A DNA stretch of 64,000 bases from Pseudomonadales bacterium (GTDB lineage Bacteria > Pseudomonadota > Gammaproteobacteria > Pseudomonadales > Azotimanducaceae): assembly GCA_022448085.1 (NCBI GenBank), contig JAKUTH010000005.1:1-64000 (forward strand), given 5' to 3'. Within the stretch, counting starts at the first letter, position 1. Every line of letters begins with the position of its first letter. Positions 43,262 through 52,832 of the stretch are shown piece by piece. The notes beneath the pieces were generated by a model. The model did not search any database, was not told the DNA's origin, and saw nothing but the letters and a program-made list of their open reading frames with translations. A program made the position numbers and the translations under genes.

Positions 43262-43924
43262 TCAGGGTGCCTTTTTTGGCTCCGACATATCTTTCGCCAC
43301 CAACACACGGGCCGGACGAACAAGCCGGTCATTGAGTGTGTAACCCTTTTGAACGACTTCCAGGACGGATCCGGGCTCTGCGTCTGGGTTTTCGAGCATA
43401 CTCATCGCTTCGTGATACTCGGGATCAAACGGTTCGCCAGTCGGATCAATCGACTTTATCCCAGCTTTCTGCAGCACATCGATAAAAAGCCTGTATGAAA
43501 GTTCAACACCTTCTAGCGTGGCATGAACTGACCCGTCATTTTCTTGGCCATCATCCGCAGCCTTCTCCACCGCTTTTTCAAAGCTATCGAGCACGGGTAA
43601 AAGCTTCTCGGTCAAACTCTCGAGTGCATATTTATGTGCGTTCTCAACTGCCTTGTCGGCACGTTTCCGGATGTTGTCGGCCTCCGCCACAGCTCTTAAG
43701 GCTCGATCTTCTGCATCGGCCAACTGTTCCCGAACCTCCTCAAGCGCTATCTCCGGCGAAGTCTCTGCAGATTCACCTGCGACAGCTTCGTCGTCGAGTT
43801 CACAAGTTTTAATCTCGTCGGACGATGCGTTGGGATCTACCGCAGAGTCCGAAACGTTTACGTCTGATTGTGAAACCGGAGAATCTTCGCCGGGCCCTAT
43901 GTCCGAGTCTTTTTCTTCTGCCAT
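43262..43924 (-). CDS. grpE: Nucleotide exchange factor GrpE
   Basis: GrpE releases ADP from DnaK. The 220-residue protein has a long acidic, low-complexity N-terminus (~residues 1-60) and a coiled coil (VREQLADAEDRALRAVAEADNIRKR). The conserved FDPEYHEAMSM block lies in the beta domain. It lies 54 bp after hrcA and about 90 bp before dnaK. Confidence 0.95.
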   Translation of the reverse strand: MAEEKDSDIGPGEDSPVSQSDVNVSDSAVDPNASSDEIKTCELDDEAVAGESAETSPEIALEEVREQLADAEDRALRAVAEADNIRKRADKAVENAHKYALESLTEKLLPVLDSFEKAVEKAADDGQENDGSVHATLEGVELSYRLFIDVLQKAGIKSIDPTGEPFDPEYHEAMSMLENPDAEPGSVLEVVQKGYTLNDRLVRPARVLVAKDMSEPKKAP

Positions 43925-43978
43925 ACCCGTCTTTTCACCGTTATCGAAAACGTCATATGCGGTCGACTGACCGAAAAA

Positions 43979-45055
43979 TCAATGCCTTCCGTAATCCAAT
44001 GCAGAGCCTAAAAGACGAGCGGTCAAGTCCACCAATGGAATCACCTTTTGATAGGACATGCGGGTGGGTCCGATCACGCCAAGCACTCCAGCAATCTCGC
44101 CGTTCACCTCATACGGCGCCGTTATAAGACTGTATTCATCGAGTGGCCGATAGCCAGACTCCTCTCCGATGAATAGCTGTACACCATCTGTCTCCAAACA
44201 ACGATCCAGCAAATGTACGATCGCGTTCTTCTCTTTGAAGGCATCGAGTAAGCCCTGAACTTCCTCTGAAGAACTGAGAAAACTCATCAAATTGCGTTCA
44301 CCGGATACCACATAATCGTGTTCGTCCTCTCGTACGAAGGTTTTCGATGCCATATCGAGCGCCGTCTGCATGAGTTCATCCATCCGCTGCTTATCATCGC
44401 TCATGCTTTCAAGAACGCCTTTACGTATGGACATCAGCGAACGGCCACCAAACTGACGATTGATAAAGTTCGCGGCCTGAGTCAATTCGACATCCGAATA
44501 CTCGCGCTCAGTATCTACCACGCGGTTCTGCACTTCCCGCTCATTTACCACCAAGATCGCCAACACTTTCTTGCCTGAGAGCGGTAGAAACTCGACTTGC
44601 CTAAGTTCGACCTGCTCGGGACGCGGCATCGTGACTAAGCCGGCGAGGTGCGAAACTTGGGAAAGGATGTTTGATGCCGATTCCACAAGTTCGTTTGGAG
44701 ACATACGGGTATGGAGTCCTTCTCGTAGGTACTGCACCGATGCCGCTTCGAGTGGCTGTACCGAGATCAGGCTATCGACAAACAATCGAAGCCCTCGGTG
44801 CGTTGGCACCTTCCCAGCAGAAGTGTGTGGAGAGCGGACCAGTCCGCGCATTTCGAGGTCCGACATGATATTGCGTACAGTTGCCGGACTGACCGCGATC
44901 GCGGTCGTTTCCGACAACGTCTTTGAACCGACCGGCGTGCCTTGCTCCAGATATTCTTCTACAAGAAGTTTAAACAGGTGTTGCTCGCGATCCGCAATCG
45001 CGAACGTGTCCCGGATTCCATCGTTCAATCGTTGGTGTTTTTCTGCACGTGTCAT
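43979..45055 (-). CDS. hrcA: Heat-inducible transcription repressor HrcA
   Basis: HrcA represses chaperone operons by binding CIRCE inverted repeats. The 358-residue protein has a winged-helix N-terminus (LVEEYLEQGTPVGSKTLSE, SPATVRNIMSDLEMRGL) and a GAF-like dimerisation domain. The C-terminal end has GVLGVIGPTRMSYQKVIPLV. It is divergent from recN with 72 bp between. I found no CIRCE repeat in front of hrcA, grpE or dnaK. Confidence 0.94.
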   Translation of the reverse strand: MTRAEKHQRLNDGIRDTFAIADREQHLFKLLVEEYLEQGTPVGSKTLSETTAIAVSPATVRNIMSDLEMRGLVRSPHTSAGKVPTHRGLRLFVDSLISVQPLEAASVQYLREGLHTRMSPNELVESASNILSQVSHLAGLVTMPRPEQVELRQVEFLPLSGKKVLAILVVNEREVQNRVVDTEREYSDVELTQAANFINRQFGGRSLMSIRKGVLESMSDDKQRMDELMQTALDMASKTFVREDEHDYVVSGERNLMSFLSSSEEVQGLLDAFKEKNAIVHLLDRCLETDGVQLFIGEESGYRPLDEYSLITAPYEVNGEIAGVLGVIGPTRMSYQKVIPLVDLTARLLGSALDYGRH

Positions 45056-45127
45056 GACTACCGAAGATTAATGTAAATCCAAGGGAACGTCGGCTACTCT
45101 AGCACAGTAGAAACCGCTGATTGCGAC

Positions 45128-46777
45128 GTGCTGACGCAACTCAACATCCAAAACTTTGTCCTAGTCGAAAGTCTAGAGATCAGCTTCGATTCGGGCATGA
45201 CGGTGTTAACGGGCGAGTCGGGCGCGGGCAAATCGATCCTACTCGGGGCCCTCGGTTTGGTCTTAGGAGCCCGATCGACAAAGCGGGTCATCCGCGCAGG
45301 TGCTGAACGCTGCGAGATCAGTGCGGAATTTTCAATCGAAGATAATGAGATCGCGCAGTCGTATCTAGCTCAACTCGATCTCCTCGATGCCAATGCGCCT
45401 CAACGTTGCCTCGTTCGGAGGGTGGTGCGAGGGGATGGACGGTCCCAAGCGTACATCAACACCTCACCCGTGAATCTGAGTGTCCTTGCGGAATTCTGTT
45501 CTCCATTAATTGAAATACACGGTCAGCATCAGCACCAGCGCTTACTTGATCGGCGCACACAGCTAGCCTGGCTTGACGATTACGGCGTCAACAATACGAT
45601 TCGAGCAACCGTCAGCAACGCCTATTCACTTTGGCGTACCGCTAAGGCGGAACTGGAAACCCTTCAGCTAAACATCCAAGCAACAACGGAACGTTCGGAT
45701 TTACTTCAATACCAAATCGGGGAACTCAAATCTCTCGGACTCAGCGAAGGTGAGGTCGAGCAGCTCGATGCCTCCTACAAGCGTCTCGTACAGGCCAAAG
45801 ATATTAGATTACGGATCTCCAAAATCGACGAATCCATCCGCGAGCGCCTGTTACCCGAAACCGGTCAGTGGAACCGCGATTTACACGAAATTAACGATGG
45901 CCACAACGCCCTAGTAACTGCCCGCGAACTCCTTAATTCATCGGAAATCCAGCTGCTCGAAGCACAAAACGAATTGCGCGTATATTCGGAAACGCTAGTG
46001 ATCGACGAGCAAGGGCTCGCCGATCTAGAACAGCGTCTCACGGCTATCCATGATGTGTCGCGCAAACACCGTGTTAAAGCAAACGAATTGGAGACTCGTC
46101 AAAAAGAATTGGAAGCCGAACTCGGCGCGATATCTGTCAATCAACAGCGATTAAATACACTCTCGCAGGAAGTGGCCGAGCACGAAAAAATATTTCAGAA
46201 ACACGCCTCAATACTTTCCTCGGCCCGAAGGAAACACGCCGTCCCGTTCCAACGGGACGTTTGCGGTACCCTCGATACCCTCAACCTGCCCGGGGTCCGC
46301 CTTACCCTTGACTTTGTCGACGCGGAATCCGATGCCGGACTCGAAACCGTCGAGTATTTGGTGGCCACCAATCACCCAAACCCACCCGGCCGGCTCCGCG
46401 ACATCGCCTCCGGGGGCGAACTCGCCCGGATCAGTTTAGCGATACAGGTGGTGGCGGCCCAGCGTTCCCAACTGCCATGCTTGATCCTTGATGAAGCCGA
46501 CATTGGCGTTGGCGGTACGACCGCCGACGTCGTAGGCAGGATGCTGCAAAAACTCGCATCACATACCCAGGTCGTATGTGTAACTCACGCTCCCCAAGTA
46601 GCAGCCCTAGCCAATGCCCATATGAAGGTCGAAAAATCGAAGCGTCAAGACACTTCCATTGAAATGCTTTCGGACGCCGGGCGCGTCGACGAGCTCGCCC
46701 GCATGTTGGGAGGTCGAAAAATTACGGACGAAACAAAAGATTTTGCGCGAACGTTGCTTGCCGACGCGCACAAATAA
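45128..46777 (+). CDS. recN: DNA repair protein RecN
   Basis: RecN is an SMC-like ATPase acting early in double-strand break repair. The 549-residue protein has Walker A TGESGAGKSILLGALGL near the N-terminus, long coiled coils in the middle, the signature ASGGELARISLA, and Walker B PCLILDEADIGVGG. The start is GTG. fur, which lies between recN and bamE in Pseudomonas relatives, is not here. Confidence 0.96.
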   Translation: MLTQLNIQNFVLVESLEISFDSGMTVLTGESGAGKSILLGALGLVLGARSTKRVIRAGAERCEISAEFSIEDNEIAQSYLAQLDLLDANAPQRCLVRRVVRGDGRSQAYINTSPVNLSVLAEFCSPLIEIHGQHQHQRLLDRRTQLAWLDDYGVNNTIRATVSNAYSLWRTAKAELETLQLNIQATTERSDLLQYQIGELKSLGLSEGEVEQLDASYKRLVQAKDIRLRISKIDESIRERLLPETGQWNRDLHEINDGHNALVTARELLNSSEIQLLEAQNELRVYSETLVIDEQGLADLEQRLTAIHDVSRKHRVKANELETRQKELEAELGAISVNQQRLNTLSQEVAEHEKIFQKHASILSSARRKHAVPFQRDVCGTLDTLNLPGVRLTLDFVDAESDAGLETVEYLVATNHPNPPGRLRDIASGGELARISLAIQVVAAQRSQLPCLILDEADIGVGGTTADVVGRMLQKLASHTQVVCVTHAPQVAALANAHMKVEKSKRQDTSIEMLSDAGRVDELARMLGGRKITDETKDFARTLLADAHK

Positions 46778-46879
46778 TCGTTCCGGTTTGTCAATCTACC
46801 CGAACTAAACTAAATCGATTCGGTCTTTAACCTTGTCCTTTGATGCATTAACGTTCGCGCTAATTCGTCGAAACAGTCC

Positions 46880-47248
46880 GTGGATATGTTCCTGAAACGC
46901 TTTTCTTGGCTCGTGTTCGTTTGCGCGATTGTCGGTTGCTCGATCTCGATGCCACGCGTGCACAAGGTCGCTGTCCAGCAGGGCAACATCCTCAACCAGC
47001 CGATGATCGACAAACTGAAACCGGGTATGACCCGCGCCCAGGTAGCCTACATTATGGGACGACCGGTGATGATTAATACCTTCGATCCCGATCGTTGGGA
47101 CTATGTCTTTACCATAGAAGTACCGGGTCAATTCAACGAATCCACGCGCATGTCACTATTTTTTGAAAACGACGTCTTGACCCACTTCAGCGGCGACATG
47201 GCGCCCTCCACAGCAAAGTCTGGCGAAACCACGACCGGCACCGAATGA
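46880..47248 (+). CDS. bamE: Outer membrane assembly lipoprotein BamE
   Basis: BamE is a small lipoprotein of the beta-barrel assembly complex. The 122-residue product has a lipoprotein signal peptide ending in a lipobox (IVGC, cysteine about residue 20). The conserved KLKPGMTRAQVAYIMGRPV and DRWDYVF blocks are present. The GTG at 46880 and the ATG at 46886 are both possible starts. It follows recN by about 100 bp, in which I see no gene. Confidence 0.93.
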   Translation: MDMFLKRFSWLVFVCAIVGCSISMPRVHKVAVQQGNILNQPMIDKLKPGMTRAQVAYIMGRPVMINTFDPDRWDYVFTIEVPGQFNESTRMSLFFENDVLTHFSGDMAPSTAKSGETTTGTE

Positions 47249-47336
47249 GCTTCATTCTTGGTGTCGGTGAACATTTACTGCAAGTAACCCAGTGATCCTA
47301 TCGTTCCGATGATTTTTTCGAGGACGCAGCCCTGAT

Positions 47337-47780
47337 CTAATTCGAGTCTTCGTCCGTTAAAACGTCACGGGCACGCTTGGAAAAAGAATCCACCAATCCG
47401 TCGATAATCTTCCCGAAGAATGGCCATAGCAAACTATCAATCATTAGACTTTTTAGTCGAAACGATACTTCTAGGCCGACGCGGCAACCGACGCCAAGGT
47501 CTGTAAAGCTCCACTGCCCATTGAAACTTTCGAAGGGCCCACTCACCAAAGAAAGGACAATGATTCCGTTCTCACTCTGATCATTACGGGTCACTAAACT
47601 TTCGGTAACTCCTCTTCCCGAAAGTTCGAGGCGAGCGACCACGAAATCGTTTCCCTTTTCAATAACGCTGGAACTTTTGCACCCCGGGACAAACTCACGG
47701 TAGCGATCAACATCGTTAACGAGCGCCTGCAACGCTTTTGCGCTGTACGGCAGTAACACACTGCGTTCAAACGTCCTCAA
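47337..47780 (-). CDS. ratA: RatA/Coq10-type START-domain protein
   Basis: The protein (147 aa) has the polyketide cyclase/START fold. VLLPYSAKALQALVNDVDRYREFVPGC is the family N-terminus and LWPFFGKIIDGLVDSFSKRA the C-terminal helix. In E. coli RatA was reported to block subunit association; eukaryotic homologues (Coq10) bind ubiquinone. The start is TTG. Its usual neighbour ratB (RnfH) is absent. It is convergent with bamE. Confidence 0.87.
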   Translation of the reverse strand: MRTFERSVLLPYSAKALQALVNDVDRYREFVPGCKSSSVIEKGNDFVVARLELSGRGVTESLVTRNDQSENGIIVLSLVSGPFESFNGQWSFTDLGVGCRVGLEVSFRLKSLMIDSLLWPFFGKIIDGLVDSFSKRARDVLTDEDSN

Positions 47781-47795
47781 CTCGCGGGGGCCCGA

Positions 47796-49166
47796 TTAAT
47801 CGGTAGGCCAGATCGTATAGAGAAATACAATTAGAACCCCTAGCGGGGCTATTACTCTCGACGAGGCCATCCATATCGCCACGGCGGATTTCGACGTAAT
47901 ACCCAACTGCGACATGACGGTGGCTTTGGGTAGAACGTAGCCAGCAAAAAGTGCAATAAACAAACCGCCGAGCGGTAACATGATGTTTGCGGTGAGGTAG
48001 TCGATCGAATCGAACACCGTTTTATCGCCGACCACGTAGACGTCTGACCAGACATTAAATGAAAAGACCGATGCCAAGCCCAATAGCCAACACGCAGCGC
48101 CAAGGCTGACCGCAACCCGGGACCGTTCCAGGTTGTATTCCTCGACAAGAAACGCGATGGCCGGTTCAGTCAATGAGATGGCCGAGGTAATCGCTGCGAA
48201 GCTCACCAAGATGAAGAAAATGCCCCCGAACAGCGCACCGAGCGGCATCTGTCCGAACGCAAGCGGGACCGTAACAAACATGAGTCCGGGTCCACTCCCC
48301 GGTTCCAGTCCGTTGGCAAAGACAATCGAAAAAATAGCGAGGCCCGCTATCAAAGCCACCACGGTGTCTAGGGCTGCGATGGTGATCACGGTTCGAGTTA
48401 TTGAAACCGAGCTTGGAACGTAAGCCCCGTACGCCATGATCGCACCCATTCCAATACTCAAAGTGAAAAAGGCGTGACCGAGGGCCACCAACAAACCGTC
48501 CACGGATAACGCCTCCCACCTCAACCCAAACATAAAATCAAATCCTTGGGCAAACCCGCCCGACGCGACGCCATAACCTAGCAACACGATCAACAAAATG
48601 AACAACAGTGGCATCAGCCAACGAATCGCACGCTCGAGGCCACTTACGACTCCTCGTGCAACAATGAAGACCGTGAGACCCATGAAGACCGTGTGGAATA
48701 CGGCCATGAGAATGGGATTGCTATGTAATGCTGCTAACGCTTGCGTGGCCGTCGTCCCATCCACTCCAGTGAAACTGCCGCTGGCGAGTTGCCCGATGTA
48801 GTAAAGACCCCATCCAGCAATTACAGAATAGAACGACAGGATGAGGAAACCGGCCGCGACCCCGGCCCAACCGATCAGCGACCAGGCTTTCGAACCATCG
48901 CTCTGTTGCACCAACGCTCGCATGGAGTTGATAGGACTTTGGCGACCCTGCCGACCCATGAGCACCTCAGCCATCATGACCGGAACACCCACAAGAGCAA
49001 CGCAGAAAAGGTAGGCGACCACAAAGACGCCGCCACCGTTTTCACCGGCGATGTACGGAAACTTCCAGATATTGCCCAGCCCAACTGCGGATCCTGCGGC
49101 CGCCAGCACAAACAACCAACGGCTGGACCACATGCCATGTTTGGATTCGTCTGGCGTCACATGCAC
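47796..49166 (-). CDS. Sodium-dependent transporter, neurotransmitter:sodium symporter (SNF) family
   Basis: This integral membrane protein of 456 residues has about 11-12 hydrophobic segments. The first segment contains the Na+-site sequence [21 protein letters not shown], the hallmark of the LeuT/SNF family. Bacterial members usually import amino acids, but the substrate cannot be read here. It lies between smpB and ratA, a place where such a transporter occurs in several gammaproteobacteria. The start region is divergent from smpB. Confidence 0.9.
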   Translation of the reverse strand: MHVTPDESKHGMWSSRWLFVLAAAGSAVGLGNIWKFPYIAGENGGGVFVVAYLFCVALVGVPVMMAEVLMGRQGRQSPINSMRALVQQSDGSKAWSLIGWAGVAAGFLILSFYSVIAGWGLYYIGQLASGSFTGVDGTTATQALAALHSNPILMAVFHTVFMGLTVFIVARGVVSGLERAIRWLMPLLFILLIVLLGYGVASGGFAQGFDFMFGLRWEALSVDGLLVALGHAFFTLSIGMGAIMAYGAYVPSSVSITRTVITIAALDTVVALIAGLAIFSIVFANGLEPGSGPGLMFVTVPLAFGQMPLGALFGGIFFILVSFAAITSAISLTEPAIAFLVEEYNLERSRVAVSLGAACWLLGLASVFSFNVWSDVYVVGDKTVFDSIDYLTANIMLPLGGLFIALFAGYVLPKATVMSQLGITSKSAVAIWMASSRVIAPLGVLIVFLYTIWPTD

Positions 49167-49265
49167 ATCTCTTTGTCAACGGGCAAGGTACATTCTGTCC
49201 CGCTCAATGATTCGTTGCCAGTTACCAATCCATTCGGCTATTTCATTGCCGCCCACGACCTCGCC

Positions 49266-49271
49266 TATAAT
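49266..49271 (+). promoter_or_regulatory. -10 element of smpB, possible leaderless start
   Basis: A perfect TATAAT ends 6 nt before the smpB ATG, so transcription would begin at or next to the start codon. No convincing -35 is seen at the ideal distance, and there is no Shine-Dalgarno. Confidence 0.45.
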
Positions 49272-49277
49272 CTGGTC

Positions 49278-49751
49278 ATGGCCAAACACGAAAAAGGAGG
49301 AGGATCGAACACCATCGCCCTCAATCGGCGGGCTAAATTTGATTACCACCTAGAAAAAACTTTTGAAGCCGGCATGGTGCTCGAGGGCTGGGAGGTAAAG
49401 AGTATACGTGCCAATCAGGCGCAGCTTTCCGATAGCTATGTCTTGGTTCGTGAGGGTGAAGCCTGGTTGCTGGGATCGCAGATCAGTCCGCTCTCTAGTG
49501 CATCAACGCACATAACCACCGATCCGCAGAGGACACGGAAACTGCTCCTAAACGCGAAAGAAATCGCTGAAATTTTTCGAGCGACCCAGGCGAAGGGAAG
49601 TACCTGCATCGCAACAGCCCTCTACTGGAAAGGGCCGCACGTTAAATGCGAGGTCGCGCTCGGGAAAGGCAAGAAACAGCACGACAAACGATCGACGGAA
49701 AAAGAACGCGACTGGCAACGTCAGAAACAACGTCTCATGAAAAATGGTTAA
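49278..49751 (+). CDS. smpB: SsrA-binding protein SmpB
   Basis: SmpB binds tmRNA and is needed for trans-translation. The 157-residue protein shows [39 protein letters not shown] and the basic C-terminal tail rich in Lys, Arg and Asp/Glu. The ATG at 49278 matches the family start. A longer open frame upstream is antisense to the transporter and is rejected. I saw no tmRNA gene nearby. Confidence 0.95.
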   Translation: MAKHEKGGGSNTIALNRRAKFDYHLEKTFEAGMVLEGWEVKSIRANQAQLSDSYVLVREGEAWLLGSQISPLSSASTHITTDPQRTRKLLLNAKEIAEIFRATQAKGSTCIATALYWKGPHVKCEVALGKGKKQHDKRSTEKERDWQRQKQRLMKNG

Positions 49752-49756
49752 CTGCG

Positions 49757-50509
49757 CTAACCGCGGCCCACGAATGGCATTTTGGAAGCAAGAACAGTAA
49801 TCGACTGCACGCTTGCGTCCAACGGCAAGCTATCCATGTAAACAACGGCCCGCACGACACTATCGACGTCCATCGTCGGTTCCGGTTTCACCGTTCCATC
49901 AGCTTGCGTCACGCCTTTACCCATCCGGGCAGTCATGTCCGTGAGGGCATTGCCAATATCAATCTGGCTACAGACGATGTCATGGCTCCGGCCGTCCAAT
50001 GCCGTCGATTTTGTTAACCCAGTGATCGCATGTTTCGTTGACGTATAGGGGGCTGAGTTAGGCCGAGGTACATGCGCCGAAATCGAGCCGTTGTTGATAA
50101 TGCGACCACCCTTTGGGTCTTGGGCCTTCATGATTCGGAAAGCAGCTTGTGTGCACAGAAAGGTGCCTGTCAAATTAACTCTAACAACTCGCTCCCATTG
50201 ATCTAAAGTGAGCTCCTCCAACGGAATGGCTGGTGCTCCCGAACCGGCATTGTTGAACAACAAGTCCAACCGACCGAACGTCGTACGAGTCGTCTCGAAA
50301 AGGTGCTCAACCGCTTGCGGGTCACCCACGTCCGTTGGCACCGCGATGATCCGTTCTCCCGCACCAGACTCGTCGACAACGGCGTCCAGCAGCTCAGCTC
50401 GCCGGCCCGCCAATACGACCGAATATCCTTCATCAAGCAATGCCAACGCAGTGTATTTGCCAATCCCTGTGCCAGCGCCGGTAATGATCGTCACCTTTCC
50501 CATGGTCAT
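49757..50509 (-). CDS. Short-chain dehydrogenase/reductase
   Basis: This is a classical SDR of 250 residues. [12 protein letters not shown] is the NAD(P) motif, NNAGSG follows, and the catalytic tetrad shows as N in RVNLTG, S in NNGSISAH, and YTSTKHA. The acidic or basic cofactor choice is suggested by AGRRAEL, where the arginines favour NADP. The ATG at 50509 overlaps the upstream dehydrogenase stop (ATGA). The substrate is unknown. Confidence 0.85.
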   Translation of the reverse strand: MTMGKVTIITGAGTGIGKYTALALLDEGYSVVLAGRRAELLDAVVDESGAGERIIAVPTDVGDPQAVEHLFETTRTTFGRLDLLFNNAGSGAPAIPLEELTLDQWERVVRVNLTGTFLCTQAAFRIMKAQDPKGGRIINNGSISAHVPRPNSAPYTSTKHAITGLTKSTALDGRSHDIVCSQIDIGNALTDMTARMGKGVTQADGTVKPEPTMDVDSVVRAVVYMDSLPLDASVQSITVLASKMPFVGRG

Positions 50510-51555
50510 ACCGCCAACGCCGTGGAGAATTCCGGCACGCCATCCCACCGTCCCGGATCCACAGACCTCATCACCGCGATTGTTTTGATGACCTCGGGGT
50601 TCGCAAGTCCATGGGGCGGACGACCGGTCAACACCCGAACGATGTTTTCAGCTTGCATGATTGGACATTCCTCAAGAAAGGTCGGAGAAAATCCGGCGAT
50701 GTGCGGGGTCACCATCATGTTTGGCAAACCAAGGAGCGGATCTTGCGCATCGATCGGCTCGATCTCCGTGACATCAAGCGCTGCGGCTTCGATTTGTCCC
50801 TCGCTCAGCGCATTCGCCAATGCGGCCCCGTTGACGACAGGCCCTCTCGAAGTATTCACCAGCAACGTCGTGGATTTCATGCGCCCGAGCGCGTTCGAAT
50901 CAATCATGTGCCGTGTCTCCTCAGTCGACGAGCAGTGAATCGTGATGAAATCAGCCGAACTCAACAACTCACCGAAATCGACCATTCGCACGCCGTATAG
51001 ATCCGCCGTGGATTGGGGCACATACGGGTCATACGCAGTAATTGAGGCCGGGCCAAAGCCACGAATGCGGGTCGCAAAAGCCCTACCAATATTGCCGAAA
51101 CCAATGATGCCGATGGTATGGCCGGCGATTCTTCGAACCGAGCGCTGGTATTCGCCCGTGAGTCTTCGATTTTCGCTCCATTGACCTGCACGGGTCGTGT
51201 TCGTGGCATCAACCAGTCGACGCGTGAGCCCGAGGAGCATAGCCACCGCGTGATCTGCCACTTCAGTGGTATTCACGCCGGGAACGTTACACGCGAGGAC
51301 ACCAAGTTCGGTCGCTGCCTCAAGATCTATAGAATCCACACCAACCCCCATACGACTTACGACCTTGAGTTTTGGACACGCTTCAAGGACCTCGCGCGAC
51401 GTCAGCGGCAGCGTACCGACTTGTGCCCCATCGGCATCGCCCAACAAATCAATCATTTCTTCGGTACTGCGTGTCGAGCCTTCAACGACCTCGAAGCCTG
51501 CCGCTTCAAATAAATCGATGCGATTGTATGGACTATGGGGTAACGCGATTTTCAT
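50506..51555 (-). CDS. D-isomer-specific 2-hydroxyacid dehydrogenase
   Basis: The protein (349 aa) belongs to the formate/glycerate dehydrogenase family. It shows the NAD-binding [13 protein letters not shown], the catalytic arginine in NTSRGPVV, the glutamate in DVTEIEP, and the histidine in TPHIAGFSP. It resembles phosphoglycerate dehydrogenase catalytic domains but lacks an ACT domain. It lies between an MDR reductase (44 bp upstream) and an SDR (4-bp overlap), probably as one operon. The substrate is unknown. Confidence 0.87.
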   Translation of the reverse strand: MKIALPHSPYNRIDLFEAAGFEVVEGSTRSTEEMIDLLGDADGAQVGTLPLTSREVLEACPKLKVVSRMGVGVDSIDLEAATELGVLACNVPGVNTTEVADHAVAMLLGLTRRLVDATNTTRAGQWSENRRLTGEYQRSVRRIAGHTIGIIGFGNIGRAFATRIRGFGPASITAYDPYVPQSTADLYGVRMVDFGELLSSADFITIHCSSTEETRHMIDSNALGRMKSTTLLVNTSRGPVVNGAALANALSEGQIEAAALDVTEIEPIDAQDPLLGLPNMMVTPHIAGFSPTFLEECPIMQAENIVRVLTGRPPHGLANPEVIKTIAVMRSVDPGRWDGVPEFSTALAV

Positions 51556-51599
51556 TGAGGACTCCTGTTACGAATTCGCCTGGCTTCTCGACAAGACCG

Positions 51600-52730
51600 C
51601 TATCCGTCGAGGTCTTTGTTGGGATTGATCAAGAATTTCTCACCCGTGGCTTGCATCCCATACCGAGCGACCGCCTCTGGTGATAATGCCTCCTCTAGGG
51701 ACACAATTTCCGTGTACGAACTAGCAAACGTGGTGGTTATTTCAGACGCCACCCGCTGCCGTAACACCTCCGCTTCTTCGGCCCCAACTCGTTGCAAGAA
51801 ATAGGGTAATAACCATCCCCCCAAACCCCAGGCCATGCCGAAACTTCGATTCAATAACGTTGGATTTCGATCAAGGCCTCCGTAGATATACACCTGTTTG
51901 TGCGTCGTCGATCCGTAACGATTGAACTCGCCAGCGTCGCGATTCGCCGCAACCTCCATCGCCGTCAGCAATTGACCCGGTAACGGGCCGCCTCCGGTGG
52001 CGTCAAAGCCCAGCGTCGCGCCGGTATCGGCTAATGCGTCGATCAACGTCTCCATAAAATTCGGCTCACCGCTGTTGCAAACGTGGGTAGCTCCCAACGA
52101 CTTCAACAACTCAACGTGCTCCTGTTTTCGAACCACGTTAACCAACGGAACATCTTCGTTTAGGCAAAGTTTGACGAGCATCTGTCCGAGATTGGAGGCC
52201 GCCGCCGTATGCGCCAATGCGGTATGTCCCTCGAGACGCATCGTACCGACCATGCCCAAAACAGTCAGTGGATTGACGAAACATGACGCGCCCTCCACGG
52301 CAGTCGTTCCGTCTGGCAACAGCAAGCATTGATCGGCACGGGTCATCCGATACTGGGCGTACATGGCCCCACCAAGCGTTGCAACCGTTTTGCCCATCAG
52401 GGATTGAGCCCGTTCCGAAGAACCCGCGCTCACCACCACGCCCGCTCCTTCGTTGCCCGCGGGCAGCGATTGATCTATTCGCGCGGCCACCTGGCGCATC
52501 ATGGCTTCCTGAATACTTGCCGTTAAGACGGCACCGGATCCCGCACCAGACAGTGTCGCGGTTTCCATGTCGGCCATACCGAACAGTAGGCCGAGATCCG
52601 ACGGGTTGATGGGTGACGCTTCGACGCGGATGACGACATCGTCCTCGCCCGGTTCCGGCATATCGACTTCGGCGAGCGATAGCTCTAAGTGACCTTCCTT
52701 GCGGACGGTCGAACGTAGTTGTAATGGCAT
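51600..52730 (-). CDS. MDR-superfamily oxidoreductase (zinc-free, quinone reductase-like)
   Basis: This medium-chain reductase has a GroES-like N-terminal domain (IRVEASPINPSDLGLLFG), the GNEGAGVVVSAG block, and a Rossmann domain (HTAAASNLGQMLVKL). The zinc-binding cysteines of alcohol dehydrogenases are absent. About 30 additional residues lie between PSDLG and GNEGAG. The ATG at 52730 (MPLQLRSTV) has AGGAGG 10 nt upstream. It is the first gene of a three-gene minus-strand run and is divergent from an acyl-CoA dehydrogenase. Confidence 0.82.
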   Translation of the reverse strand: MPLQLRSTVRKEGHLELSLAEVDMPEPGEDDVVIRVEASPINPSDLGLLFGMADMETATLSGAGSGAVLTASIQEAMMRQVAARIDQSLPAGNEGAGVVVSAGSSERAQSLMGKTVATLGGAMYAQYRMTRADQCLLLPDGTTAVEGASCFVNPLTVLGMVGTMRLEGHTALAHTAAASNLGQMLVKLCLNEDVPLVNVVRKQEHVELLKSLGATHVCNSGEPNFMETLIDALADTGATLGFDATGGGPLPGQLLTAMEVAANRDAGEFNRYGSTTHKQVYIYGGLDRNPTLLNRSFGMAWGLGGWLLPYFLQRVGAEEAEVLRQRVASEITTTFASSYTEIVSLEEALSPEAVARYGMQATGEKFLINPNKDLDG

Positions 52731-52832
52731 AGATTGGGTCCCTCCTGTCTCCATGATATGCCAATAGAGACGGCTGGCTATCGCCCCGGTTTCCAGGGTT
52801 AAAATTAAGACCCTACCGTTTCCAGCGTTGCG

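Noticed and set aside
45056-45127. CIRCE operator in the hrcA-recN gap
   Set aside because: Only a partial inverted repeat (CTACT...AGTAG) is present and it lacks the GCACTC core.
47300-47318. ATCG-TTC-CGAT hairpin with six T residues after bamE
   Set aside because: The stem has only four pairs; it may terminate bamE, but this is too weak to list.
48741-49277. Upstream extension of the smpB frame (179 codons)
   Set aside because: It is antisense to the SNF transporter and not part of the SmpB family; the family start is at 49278.
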